Origin: Paenibacillus cymbidii
Lineage (GTDB): Bacteria > Bacillota > Bacilli > Paenibacillales > NBRC-103111
Direction: 5' to 3'
DNA: 64,000 nt
NCBI RefSeq assembly: GCF_004764705.1
Contig: NZ_SHLX01000003.1
Span: 310,001 to 374,000, forward strand
Positions 1 through 8,208 of the stretch are shown here, in pieces. The stretch's first letter is position 1, and every line of letters starts with the position of its first letter. Under the pieces are notes generated by a model. The model ran no database searches and was not told the origin of the DNA. It was given only the letters and a program-made list of their open reading frames with translations. Position numbers and translations under genes: made by a program.

Positions 1-252
1 AAATAACCTCTTTCCCGCAAGGGCGCGATCGCTTCATCAGTCGTTTACCCCTATTTCCACTATAAAGAGAATTATCTCGTAACTATTCAACAAAATATTC
101 ATCCATTTGCCGATGGTGCCTCCCGGTCGTTGATTTAGGCTTCGCCTGTCGGAAATTTATACAAGCGGACATTACCCGCTACTAGGGCGATAGAACGGTT
201 CGCTCTATTCCCGTCGTTCATAATCTACAAGGTGATGGGAAGGAGGAGCGGT
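1..252. other. Intergenic leader, no gene recognised
   Basis: AT-richer than the rest of the window. I see no open frame with a ribosome site. A short imperfect hairpin lies near 187-210 (ATAGA/TCTAT arms). The last bases carry the GGAAGGAGG ribosome site of the first glycosyltransferase. The region probably holds that gene's promoter, but no convincing -35/-10 pair stands out and no known riboswitch was recognised. Confidence 0.4.
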
Positions 253-984
253 ATGATCGGCGTCATGTTGACCGTGTTTAATCAATTGCAGGACACGATG
301 CGAACGCTGGAAAGCTTCGCGCGCTGCACCCGGCTGCCTTATCGGCTTGTCATCGTCGACAACGCTTCGACGGACAAGACGGTACGCCATTTGATGCGAC
401 GCGGATACGAGCTGATCGCGAACGAGCGATCGACCCACGGTACGGTTCGCATCAATCAGGGAATGCGGCATTTGCTTGCCAATCCGGCAAATCGCTATCT
501 CGTGTGGATTCATAACGACATGCTGTTTTTCTCCGGTTGGCTGGAGCGGTTGATCGAACATTTGGAGCTGGATCCGTCGATCGGCAAGCTTTCTCCCGTT
601 TTTGTCAACGACCACGACCGTGGACCTGGCGATGCGGTATTTGCGGAGCAGTGGATGTGCAAGTTCAGACACAGCTTCTATCCGGGAAACGCATGCCCGT
701 GGATTATGAAGCGGGAAGTGTTTGAAGAGGTCGGCTGGTTTGATGAGCGGTATATCGGTGTCGGCGGCTACGAAGACTGGGATTACAACAACCGAATGAT
801 TCAAAGAGGCTACGATGTCATGATTACGAAAGGAAGCATCGTTTGGCATCCGATGAACGGTACGCGATCCAAGTACGATGAATTCGAAGCGACCATGCAT
901 AACCGCACCTATTATGCCAACAAATGGGGGACCGACCGCGAAATCGTATCCCACACGCCGGAAGCCGCCGCGCTTCGCCGTTAA
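253..984 (+). CDS. Family 2 glycosyltransferase
   Basis: A cytoplasmic inverting GT-A glycosyltransferase of about 243 residues, expected to move a sugar from a nucleotide-sugar to an acceptor. The N-terminus MIGVMLTVFNQ and the VDNASTDKT stretch form the nucleotide-binding half. WIHNDM takes the place of the DxD metal motif. GGYEDWDYNNR is the usual catalytic ED region near the C-terminus. The start at 253 is chosen over the upstream ATG at 232 because GGAAGGAGG lies just before it and the paralogue at 3251 begins the same way. It is first in a run of glycosyltransferases around a propeller protein. No membrane segment or signal peptide is visible. The acceptor is unknown; surface or spore-coat protein glycosylation is an inference from context. 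Confidence 0.85.
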   Translation: MIGVMLTVFNQLQDTMRTLESFARCTRLPYRLVIVDNASTDKTVRHLMRRGYELIANERSTHGTVRINQGMRHLLANPANRYLVWIHNDMLFFSGWLERLIEHLELDPSIGKLSPVFVNDHDRGPGDAVFAEQWMCKFRHSFYPGNACPWIMKREVFEEVGWFDERYIGVGGYEDWDYNNRMIQRGYDVMITKGSIVWHPMNGTRSKYDEFEATMHNRTYYANKWGTDREIVSHTPEAAALRR

Positions 985-1138
985 CTCACGATGGTAGAAA
1001 ATAGTCGAAAGAAGCATCACACTTGCCGGTTTCCATCCGGATATGTTCGGCATTTGATAGGATTAGGACGCCTGCTGCGAGGTTAATAGAGAGCTTGCAG
1101 CTCGTTCTCCAAAGTATTTCAGGAAGGAGGAATACTCG

Positions 1139-2023
1139 ATGCCATTCAACGCTTATGTCACCAATGCCGGCTCCAACACGATCTCGGTTATTAATGGGAG
1201 AACCGGCTCGGTAGTTGCCACCATCCCGACAATGCCCAATCCGAACAAGTCTGCGCTTGCTCCTGACGGTACCCGCCTATACGCATCCAATGTTCAGGAC
1301 GCCGTCGAAGTTTTCGACACGGCTACGAATACGCTGATCGCCACGATCCCGGTTGGTCTGAATCCTGTAGGCATGGCGATTACGCCGAACGGAGCCCGCG
1401 CGTACGTTCCTTGCTCCGGAAGCGACAATGTTTATGTCATCGACACGGCATCCAACACGGTCATTACGACGGTCAATGTGGGATCCCATCCGATGCTGCT
1501 GGCGATTACGCCCGACGGAGGACGCGTATTCGTGACGAACTACGTGTCCAACACTGTTTCGGTCATACAGACGCTGACGAATTCGGTAAGCAATACGATC
1601 CCGGTCGGCGTGAACCCGCTCGGCATTACGATTACGCCGGACGGATCCAAAGCGTATGTTGCGATCAACGGGGGATTTGTGACCCAGATCATCGATGCCG
1701 CCGCGGAAACGGTCGTCGGTTCCGTCAGCCACGGATCGATTCCGGAAGATGTAAAAGCTTCGCCGGACGGCTCACGCGTCTACGTATCGATTTATTATCA
1801 GAATCGGGTTGACGTTATTCTTACGTCCACAAATCAGCTGATCGCTTCGATTGCCGTTGAAACCAATCCGGTCGGAATCGCCTTCAACTGCGGCGGCACC
1901 CTTGCCTATGTGACGAATTACGGCTCCGGCACCGTATCGGTGATTGACGTGCTGACTAATTCGGCGGTCCAGTCAATTCCGGTAGGCCTTAATCCGGAAG
2001 GAGTTACAACCGGGTGCATTTAG
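1139..2023 (+). CDS. YVTN-family beta-propeller protein
   Basis: 294 residues composed almost wholly of about 42-residue repeats, each with an [AVL][YF]V-type strand, an NT(V/I)SVID-like strand, a TIPVG turn and an ITPDG loop. Seven units can be counted (openings AYVTN, LYASN, AYVPC, VFVTN, AYVAI, VYVSI, AYVTN), which is what a closed seven-bladed propeller needs. No signal peptide is visible although many relatives are secreted or on the surface. The start is fixed by AGGAAGGAGG just before 1139. Embedded between glycosyltransferase genes, it may be their substrate or scaffold; that is inference. Such propellers bind ligands or proteins and usually lack catalysis. Confidence 0.85.
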   Translation: MPFNAYVTNAGSNTISVINGRTGSVVATIPTMPNPNKSALAPDGTRLYASNVQDAVEVFDTATNTLIATIPVGLNPVGMAITPNGARAYVPCSGSDNVYVIDTASNTVITTVNVGSHPMLLAITPDGGRVFVTNYVSNTVSVIQTLTNSVSNTIPVGVNPLGITITPDGSKAYVAINGGFVTQIIDAAAETVVGSVSHGSIPEDVKASPDGSRVYVSIYYQNRVDVILTSTNQLIASIAVETNPVGIAFNCGGTLAYVTNYGSGTVSVIDVLTNSAVQSIPVGLNPEGVTTGCI

Positions 2024-2048
2024 CAATCCTCATGCTCCTCTGTCAGAC

Positions 2049-2088
2049 AACGAACAGGCTCGTTCGCCGGCGAACGAGCCTGTTCGTT
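2049..2088. terminator. Perfect long palindrome between convergent genes
   Basis: Two 20-bp arms that are exact reverse complements (AACGAACAGGCTCGTTCGCC and its complement) with no unpaired centre, followed by a short T stretch. It sits between the stops of the propeller gene and the convergent glycosyltransferase, so it can act as a bidirectional transcription terminator. Confidence 0.75.
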
Positions 2089-2108
2089 TGCTCCGTGCGG
2101 CGCCGCGC

Positions 2109-3113
2109 TTATGCCGAGGTCAAGATCGCCGCGTATCGGCTGGCGATATGCTCCCATTGATTGTCGCGCACATAATCGGCTTGCTTCGCATTGTCGCGCA
2201 ACCGGCTTGCGTCCGACAGGACGCTGCGCAGCTCCTCTTCATTGCGCACCTTGATCACCACATCGCCTGGAATGTCCTTGAACCAGCTAACATCGTTCAC
2301 AATGACGGGCCTGGAGGAAGCCAGCGCCACGCAAATGGCCGACGAGTGGACCGTGGCATCCGTATCCGGGTACCACAGCACGATCGCGTCGGATGCGGCA
2401 AGCCGCGAGGTGAGCTCATCCGTCGTCAGCCACTGGGTCACGCGAATCAAGTGTTCGCCGTCTACACGGCAGCTGTTTGCAGGATCGATGGCCATGAACC
2501 GATATCCGATATCGCCTGCGACCCGAGAGATCAATGAATAATCCGTCCGTCCCAATCCCAGCGTAGCGATCAGCGGCCCCGCCAATTGATAGCGCTGTTT
2601 GAGCGCCTCCTTGTCCTCTTCCACCCGTTTCGGAACGCCGAAGGGAAGGCGGTGGCAGCGATCCGATATGTTGGCGTGGCTGACGAAATGCCGGATCCAT
2701 TCGAACGGAAAGTCGGGACCGATGCAGGAGTCGTGCAACGTAACCAAAACCTCGATCCGGCGATCGCTGCAGTGTGCCAGAAGGCGGCGAAGCTCGGTAT
2801 CGTGAAAAATCCCGTTTTGATACTGCACGATGACGGCCTCGATTCGCCTCGCCTCCAGCTCCCGGAACAAGAGCGGAAAATCGAATGCCGAGTCGCGGCA
2901 CCAGGCGCCGGCGTTGAAGCAGGGCACATATTCGATCGTATCGCGGGGGTCGATGTCGGCGAGACAGAATGTGCGATCCGGCCGAACCGTGTCTCTCCTG
3001 TTGCCGAATATCGTTACGTAATGTCCGATCCGATTCAGTGCCCTGCCAAGCTCCAGGCTGTACTCCGCAATGCCGCATTTCATCCCGTACGAGCTGAACA
3101 GTCCGATGTTCAA
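2109..3113 (-). CDS. GT-B glycosyltransferase, family 4-like
   Basis: 334 residues. The N-terminus MNIGLFSSYGMKCGIAEYSL is the first Rossmann strand and acceptor-side loop of GT-B enzymes, and the C-terminal half contains an SRPVIVNDVSWF segment as in glycosyl transferase group 1 C-terminal domains. The classical EX7E motif is weak, so the donor cannot be assigned. The start is a TTG preceded by GTGAGG. It is transcribed opposite to the four other glycosyltransferases, diverging from the gene at 3251 with a 137-bp shared upstream region. Probably part of the same glycan-building cluster. Confidence 0.75.
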   Translation of the reverse strand: MNIGLFSSYGMKCGIAEYSLELGRALNRIGHYVTIFGNRRDTVRPDRTFCLADIDPRDTIEYVPCFNAGAWCRDSAFDFPLLFRELEARRIEAVIVQYQNGIFHDTELRRLLAHCSDRRIEVLVTLHDSCIGPDFPFEWIRHFVSHANISDRCHRLPFGVPKRVEEDKEALKQRYQLAGPLIATLGLGRTDYSLISRVAGDIGYRFMAIDPANSCRVDGEHLIRVTQWLTTDELTSRLAASDAIVLWYPDTDATVHSSAICVALASSRPVIVNDVSWFKDIPGDVVIKVRNEEELRSVLSDASRLRDNAKQADYVRDNQWEHIASRYAAILTSA

Positions 3114-3250
3114 CGAAACCTCACCCGCTTTCTTTCCGAATCGTTCATTGTATGTGATGACACTTCTTCAGGGAACGGGACAAATGGCCGAACCATGTGC
3201 GTGCCGGATTCATACATTTTATAAGACGAAGCTGCGGAAGGAGAATGAGC

Positions 3251-3943
3251 ATGATCGGTCTTTTGATGACGACCTACAATCAATTGGCAGATACCCGGAA
3301 TGCGCTGGCGAGTTTGAAGGAAACGACGGCCGAGCCGCTTGGGCTGGTGATCGTGGACAATGCCTCCACTGACGGCACGGTTCAGTACGCCAGGCAGAAT
3401 GGGTATCCCGTTATCGAAAACGTGCGGCCCGTTTCGCTTTCCACGGCCATCAATCAAGGCTTGACCTATTTGTTGTCCATTCCCGATGTACGGTATATCG
3501 GCTGGATTCATAACGATATGACCTTTTATCCCCGCTGGCTGCCAAGGTTGGTGCAAGAGCTGGAGGCGGAACCGCAAATCGGAAAACTGGCGCCGGAAAG
3601 CTTTCATCCGCACGGTCCCGATCTTGCGGATGCGGCGGAACAATTTATGCGGGAACACCAATCCGAGCGCTATCCGGGCAATGCATGTCCATGGATCATG
3701 CCCAGAGCGGTGATCGAAAAAGCGGGGCTGTTCGACGAAAGATTCATTCAATGCGGAGGCTATGAGGACTGGGATTACAATAACCGGATCATCGAATTGG
3801 GCTATCGGGTGATGATTACGCGCGGAAGCGTCGTCTGGCATCCGGCCATGGGCACCCGCAAACACCAGGATGAATTGGAATCGGGCCGGCACAACGCGGG
3901 GGTTTATTACGAAAAATGGGGAACCAATTTTCCTAAGGTATAG
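3251..3943 (+). CDS. Family 2 glycosyltransferase (paralogue)
   Basis: About 230 residues, clearly a paralogue of the gene at 253: same opening (MIGLLMTTYNQ), VDNASTDGT, GWIHNDMTF, NACPWIM and GGYEDWDYNNR blocks in the same order. The start at 3251 is chosen because GGAAGGAG lies 8 bases upstream; ATG 3245 would be too close. It opens a co-directional run with the genes at 3977 and 4703, with gaps of 33 and 24 bases, so these three are probably one operon. A soluble GT-A enzyme is expected; acceptor unknown. Confidence 0.85.
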   Translation: MIGLLMTTYNQLADTRNALASLKETTAEPLGLVIVDNASTDGTVQYARQNGYPVIENVRPVSLSTAINQGLTYLLSIPDVRYIGWIHNDMTFYPRWLPRLVQELEAEPQIGKLAPESFHPHGPDLADAAEQFMREHQSERYPGNACPWIMPRAVIEKAGLFDERFIQCGGYEDWDYNNRIIELGYRVMITRGSVVWHPAMGTRKHQDELESGRHNAGVYYEKWGTNFPKV

Positions 3944-3976
3944 GATGAATGAATTTGGCCAAAAGGGGGGCGGCGG

Positions 3977-4678
3977 ATGGGAAGACAATCGGTCACTGCC
4001 ATGTACATTGTAAAAAATGAGGAAACCTTTTTACCTTACTCGATTCGATCCATCTATGACGCGGTTGACGAAATCATTGTAGTGGACAACGGTTCTACGG
4101 ACCATACGGCCGAAATTGCACGATCGTTCCGCAAAGCGAAAGTGATTCCTTGCGATGCCTACGGCGACTTTGCCATGCTGCGCAATGTGGCGCTCGATCA
4201 TGCGCAGGGCGAATGGGTGATGAAGCTGGATGCCGACGAGGTGTTCTACCCGGATCTGGCATCGCGGATGGAAGTTTTGACGCAAGCTCCCGGCGTTGAT
4301 GCGTATACGTGTTGGTTTTATCACCTGATTCCCGATTATTGGCATATGCAAAATACAAGCGACCACGATGCCCTGTACCACCGCGTCTTTTTGATCCGCA
4401 AACATAACGGCTTGCGCTGGAAAAATCCCGTTCACGAATCTCTGGAAGGCATCGGCGGCAGCATTCACGATTCCGGGCTGCACTATGTGCACTACGGGTA
4501 TACCAAAGGCGTGCATCAAGTCGCCGAAAAATTCAGCTTTTACGCGCGGCTGGAAGGGATTCCGGACCCGATGGAGCACATAAGTCCCGAGGACATTTTT
4601 AATGGAAGAATCATCCATCCGTTTCGCAAACCGCATCCTCCCGTTATTCAAGCATTTGTTGACAGAGCGAAACATTAA
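3977..4678 (+). CDS. Family 2 glycosyltransferase, SunS/WaaE-like
   Basis: 233 residues. AMYIVKNEETFLPYSIRSI is the signature opening of the subfamily that includes peptide S-glycosyltransferases such as SunS and heptose-region transferases such as WaaE. It has VDNGSTDHT and a true DxD metal site in MKLDADEVFY. The H-E-S box in NPVHESLEG is also typical of this subfamily. The start follows a GGGGGGCGG ribosome site. It lies in the middle of the operon from 3251 to 5827. A protein acceptor is possible given the SunS resemblance, but the similarity is at family level only. Confidence 0.8.
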   Translation: MGRQSVTAMYIVKNEETFLPYSIRSIYDAVDEIIVVDNGSTDHTAEIARSFRKAKVIPCDAYGDFAMLRNVALDHAQGEWVMKLDADEVFYPDLASRMEVLTQAPGVDAYTCWFYHLIPDYWHMQNTSDHDALYHRVFLIRKHNGLRWKNPVHESLEGIGGSIHDSGLHYVHYGYTKGVHQVAEKFSFYARLEGIPDPMEHISPEDIFNGRIIHPFRKPHPPVIQAFVDRAKH

Positions 4679-4702
4679 CCGTGCCGGAGGAGGATCGAAA
4701 CC

Positions 4703-5827
4703 ATGCAGTTGTCTTTGATATGCCCAATATTCGATGCCTCCGGCTATGCGGAAGCGGCGCGTACGCTCGTTCTGGGTTTTCTGGACCAGGGGCACGAAAT
4801 ACGCATCATTCCCAAAGATTGGAGTCAAGCGGATTCCGGCCTTCCGCCGGCTGTCGAACAACGATTGCGCGCCGTATGCGGCAACGAATTGCTGCCCGTC
4901 GGCCCGGTATTGCACTTGACAATCGCGCAAAATTTCCGCTATGTCCCCGGCAGACTGAATATCGGCATGACCATGATCGAATGCAATCGTTTGCCGCACC
5001 ATTGGGTGGAGCGCTGCAATGAAATGGATCAGGTGTGGGTGCCATCCACGTTCAATCGAACGAGCTTTATCGACAGCGGGGTTCATGCGGAGAAAATAAA
5101 GGTGGTGCCGATCGGCATCGATCCGGCGAGGTTTCATCCGAATGTGGCGCCGATCGCCTTGCAGCACCAAACGAAGGGCCGATTCGTTTTCATATCCAAC
5201 TTTGAATGGGTGGAGCGGAAAGGATACGACATTCTCATTCGCGCCTATTTGGAAGAATTTACGAATGACGATCCCGTCCTTCTGGTCATCAAATCATATG
5301 ACGGCAGCAATTATGATCCGCATGGCGTCAAGCTGCATCAATACTATCAGGATACGATGACGCAAATCCGCAAAAGCAATCCGCCGGCTATGGAGTTCGT
5401 CACGCGGAACATCCGGTACGAAGAGATGCCTTCCTTCTATACGGCGGGCAGCTGTTACGTCATCGCAACGCGGGGGGAAGGCTGGAATCTTCCGGCACTG
5501 GAGGCGATGTCGTCGGGAATTCCGGTCATCACGACAAACTGGTCGGCGCACCTCGATTTTCTGCATGAAAGAAACAGCTATTTGATCGATATCGATAGAC
5601 TGGCGCCTGTTCCCATGCTGGGAGTCCCGAATGACGAAATTTACAGGGGAGCCTGCTGGGCGGAGCCATCGCTTCCGGATACGAAAAGACGGCTTCGCCA
5701 TGCCTTCCAGCATCCGCTGGAAGTATCGGCGAAAGGAAAGCGGGCGCGGTTCGACGCGCAGGCCATCTGGAATCAGAACCGCATGCTGCGCCAGGCATAC
5801 CGGAATCTTACCGGCATGTCCGGTTAA
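4703..5827 (+). CDS. Family 4 glycosyltransferase
   Basis: 374 residues, GT-B fold. The C-terminal donor domain carries RGEGWNLPALEAMSSGIPVI, the EX7E-containing motif that binds the nucleotide-sugar in retaining family 4 enzymes, and FISNFEWVERKGYDIL marks the start of the second Rossmann domain. The N-terminal ASGYAEAARTL loop resembles acceptor loops of family members that glycosylate proteins or polymers. The GGAGGAGG ribosome site fixes the start. Last gene of the 3251-5827 run; no membrane segments, so cytoplasmic. Confidence 0.85.
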   Translation: MQLSLICPIFDASGYAEAARTLVLGFLDQGHEIRIIPKDWSQADSGLPPAVEQRLRAVCGNELLPVGPVLHLTIAQNFRYVPGRLNIGMTMIECNRLPHHWVERCNEMDQVWVPSTFNRTSFIDSGVHAEKIKVVPIGIDPARFHPNVAPIALQHQTKGRFVFISNFEWVERKGYDILIRAYLEEFTNDDPVLLVIKSYDGSNYDPHGVKLHQYYQDTMTQIRKSNPPAMEFVTRNIRYEEMPSFYTAGSCYVIATRGEGWNLPALEAMSSGIPVITTNWSAHLDFLHERNSYLIDIDRLAPVPMLGVPNDEIYRGACWAEPSLPDTKRRLRHAFQHPLEVSAKGKRARFDAQAIWNQNRMLRQAYRNLTGMSG

Positions 5828-5932
5828 CAATTCCGTCCCCGGTGCTGGACAGCCGTCCCTGCAACCGATATGCTGGTGATGAAGCCTTGCCGAACCGGCT
5901 GCGGATGCACAAGGAGCGGTTGAGGCCAAATC

Positions 5933-7126
5933 ATGAACGAATCGGAGAATATGACTCCTATGATGAAAACGATACGCTGTTGGTTGACCCACGCGTTCCA
6001 AGCGTCCGCCGTTTCCATTGCAGCTGCGCTGCTTGCGTTAACCGCCGTCGCAGCAATGCCGGCACCACACGTCGCGGCGCTGGCGTCCCCGGACGCTCCG
6101 GACAACGGGATCGTGATCTGCCTCGATCCCGGTCACCAGCGATACGGCAACAACGAGCTCGAGCCGGACGGTCCCGGTTCCGCGGTTCGCAAGCCCAAGG
6201 TTACGTCGGGTACAACCGGCGTGGCGACTCGCAAGCCGGAATACGTGCTCAATCTGGAAGTGTCGCTTCTGCTGCGGGACAAGCTCGCCGCGCGCGGCTA
6301 TCAAGTCGTGATGACGCGGGATTCGCACGACGTGGACATCAGCAACAAGGAGCGCGCCGACATGGCGGGCGAAACGAAGGCGGACTTGTTCCTGCGCATT
6401 CATGCCGACGGCTCGGAATCGGCGGCGGCCCATGGCATCAGTGTGCTGTATCCGTCGGCGTCAAACGCCTATACGCGGGCGATTCAAGCGGACAGCCAGG
6501 CCGCGGCAGCCGAAGTGCTGAGCGGCATGATTGCGGCTACCGACGCGGCTTCGCGGGGGACCGTGGCACGTGACGATTTGTCCGGGTTCAACTGGGCGAC
6601 GGTTCCGACGGTGCTTGTCGAGATGGGCTTCATGTCCAATCCCGACGAAGACCGCCGCATGTCCGAGCCCGCCTACCAGCTGAAGCTGGCGGAAGGGATG
6701 GCGGCCGGGATCGACGCTTATTTTGCCGATCGGGTGCCGGCGCAGGCGACAGAACCGTACGACGGCGCCATCACGCTGACCGGCGAAACCGCGCTGTTCG
6801 ACCGCGCCGGCGGCGGCTTTCATCGTACGCCGTACGCGCTCGGCGCGCAAACGGTACAGGCGTTCGAGCGTTCCGGCAACTGGTACCATATTCGCACGTG
6901 GCTCGGCGACCTGTGGGTCGACGGCGTGGAAGCGCTGGCGGGCGAACCGGAGCCGGTCGACCGGCCGTTGTCGCTGACCCGCACGACTACGCTGTACAGC
7001 TCGCCGAACGGGAACGGGCGGCCCTTGGCGGCACTGGCGCCGCAGGAAGTGCGGGCGACCGCGGCGTGGAACGGCTGGTATCGCGTCGATACCTGGCTCG
7101 GCGCGCTGTGGCTGCAGGCGGAGTAG
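5933..7126 (+). CDS. N-acetylmuramoyl-L-alanine amidase with C-terminal SH3-like repeats
   Basis: 397 residues, exported. Residues 12-50 form a signal peptide or N-terminal anchor rich in A and L. The zinc amidase_3 domain runs from about 58 to 245, with presumed metal ligands H68 (DPGHQ), E103 or E109, and H157 (RIHADGS), and the catalytic glutamate E230 (VLVEMGFMSNPDED). It cuts the bond between muramic acid and the stem peptide. Two related C-terminal modules of about 60 residues (each with an HxRTWLG/VDTWLG core) look like SH3-type wall-binding repeats. The start is uncertain: ATGs at 5933, 5951 and 5960 are possible, with TTGAGG favouring the first. Confidence 0.85.
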   Translation: MNESENMTPMMKTIRCWLTHAFQASAVSIAAALLALTAVAAMPAPHVAALASPDAPDNGIVICLDPGHQRYGNNELEPDGPGSAVRKPKVTSGTTGVATRKPEYVLNLEVSLLLRDKLAARGYQVVMTRDSHDVDISNKERADMAGETKADLFLRIHADGSESAAAHGISVLYPSASNAYTRAIQADSQAAAAEVLSGMIAATDAASRGTVARDDLSGFNWATVPTVLVEMGFMSNPDEDRRMSEPAYQLKLAEGMAAGIDAYFADRVPAQATEPYDGAITLTGETALFDRAGGGFHRTPYALGAQTVQAFERSGNWYHIRTWLGDLWVDGVEALAGEPEPVDRPLSLTRTTTLYSSPNGNGRPLAALAPQEVRATAAWNGWYRVDTWLGALWLQAE

Positions 7127-7162
7127 CAGCCCGCACAATCAGTCCCCACCCGAGCTGTTTTC

Positions 7163-7230
7163 AAAAATAAGCCATATTCCATTGCCTATTGCGATAAAAT
7201 TGGCAAGCAGCAAAATGTATGGGCTATTTC
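7163..7230. repeat. Degenerate copy of the A/B hairpin element (copy 1)
   Basis: Contains an A-type hairpin remnant (AATAAGCCAT...ATTGCCTATT, 7165-7190) and a right half-arm (ATGGGCTATTT near 7218-7229). No B hairpin is left. It fills the gap between the convergent amidase and cupin genes, the same type of site used by four better copies in this window. Confidence 0.6.
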
Positions 7231-7248
7231 CATGACATGCTGTTGTCG

Positions 7249-8088
7249 CTAGGTGCCAGTGGCCATGGCTTCCGCTTTTGTCTTGTGTACAGTGCCGTGA
7301 GGGTGATGGGGCGGCGCGTAAAGCACCGTTACTTTCAGCGGCGTTTGGCCGGTGTTTGTTACATTGTGCCATTTGCCGGCTGGCACCAGGATGGCATCAC
7401 CTTCTTTGGCAGTGGCCTCGAAATTCAGCCGATCCCGGCTATCTCCCATTTGCACGAAGGCTTCCCCTTTCTCCACACGGATAAATTGATCCGTTTCGGG
7501 GTGAATTTCCAAGCCGATATCGTCTCCGACGGGGATGCTCATGACGGTCATCTGCAAATACGTGCCGGTCCACATCGTGGTTCGGTACGTCTCGTTTTGT
7601 TTCGCTGCTTGATGGAGATGGGCGACATACGGCTGCGGCCCATAATCGGTTGCGGCATCCGAACGCAGCGAGCGAATCCGTTGCGCATGGATCGGCGCCT
7701 CGGTTTCGGCAGCATGCCATAATATGTGCCGGACAAACGGGTGGCGAACATGGCGGAAGGAGGAACGATAGTCCCGGCAGTTGTCCCATTCCGCCGCTAG
7801 CGCCATATCCAATCCTTCGCCATAATCGCGGAAAGGGGTGTACGCTGACCGGCAGTTCGGGTATGCCCCCGTAAACGTGAAATACAAGTGGACAAATTGA
7901 TTGAAATGTTGCTTTTTGTTGTCTGCGATCTGTTGCAGCTGGTTTCGATGCGTTGGATTGGGGGCTGCATCGGCCAGACGGCTGTACAGTTCGATTGCGG
8001 CGGCTTCCCGGCCGATTGCGGATAGAAGCGCATCAACCGTGCCCGGGTCCTGTTCTTCATAAATCGGAATGTGTTTCCCCATAGTCAT
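7249..8088 (-). CDS. Ferritin-like domain fused to a cupin
   Basis: About 279 residues with two domains. Residues 15-150 are helical with REAAAIELYSRL and ADNKKQHF segments, resembling a ferritin/rubrerythrin-type bundle, although the ExxH iron pairs are incomplete. Residues 160-265 are a cupin: IGLEIHPETDQF, RVEKGEAFVQMG and PAGKWHNVTNTG, ending in an HGTVHKTKAEA tail. The cupin half corresponds to a widespread stand-alone protein of about 120 residues, so this is a fusion. AGAGGA precedes TTG 8091, ATG 8088 and ATG 8082; I chose 8088. Function unknown; metal-dependent stress protection would be a guess. Confidence 0.75.
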   Translation of the reverse strand: MTMGKHIPIYEEQDPGTVDALLSAIGREAAAIELYSRLADAAPNPTHRNQLQQIADNKKQHFNQFVHLYFTFTGAYPNCRSAYTPFRDYGEGLDMALAAEWDNCRDYRSSFRHVRHPFVRHILWHAAETEAPIHAQRIRSLRSDAATDYGPQPYVAHLHQAAKQNETYRTTMWTGTYLQMTVMSIPVGDDIGLEIHPETDQFIRVEKGEAFVQMGDSRDRLNFEATAKEGDAILVPAGKWHNVTNTGQTPLKVTVLYAPPHHPHGTVHKTKAEAMATGT

Positions 8089-8208
8089 CAATCCTCTTTG
8101 CTCGATGATAACTCATCATATGCCCAGAGGGGGGAAACGTTCGATGTCGTTCGTGTTATACTGGTTGCAAGCACTTCCAATTCCAGGCTCCTTCGGTGAG
8201 GCGATCCG

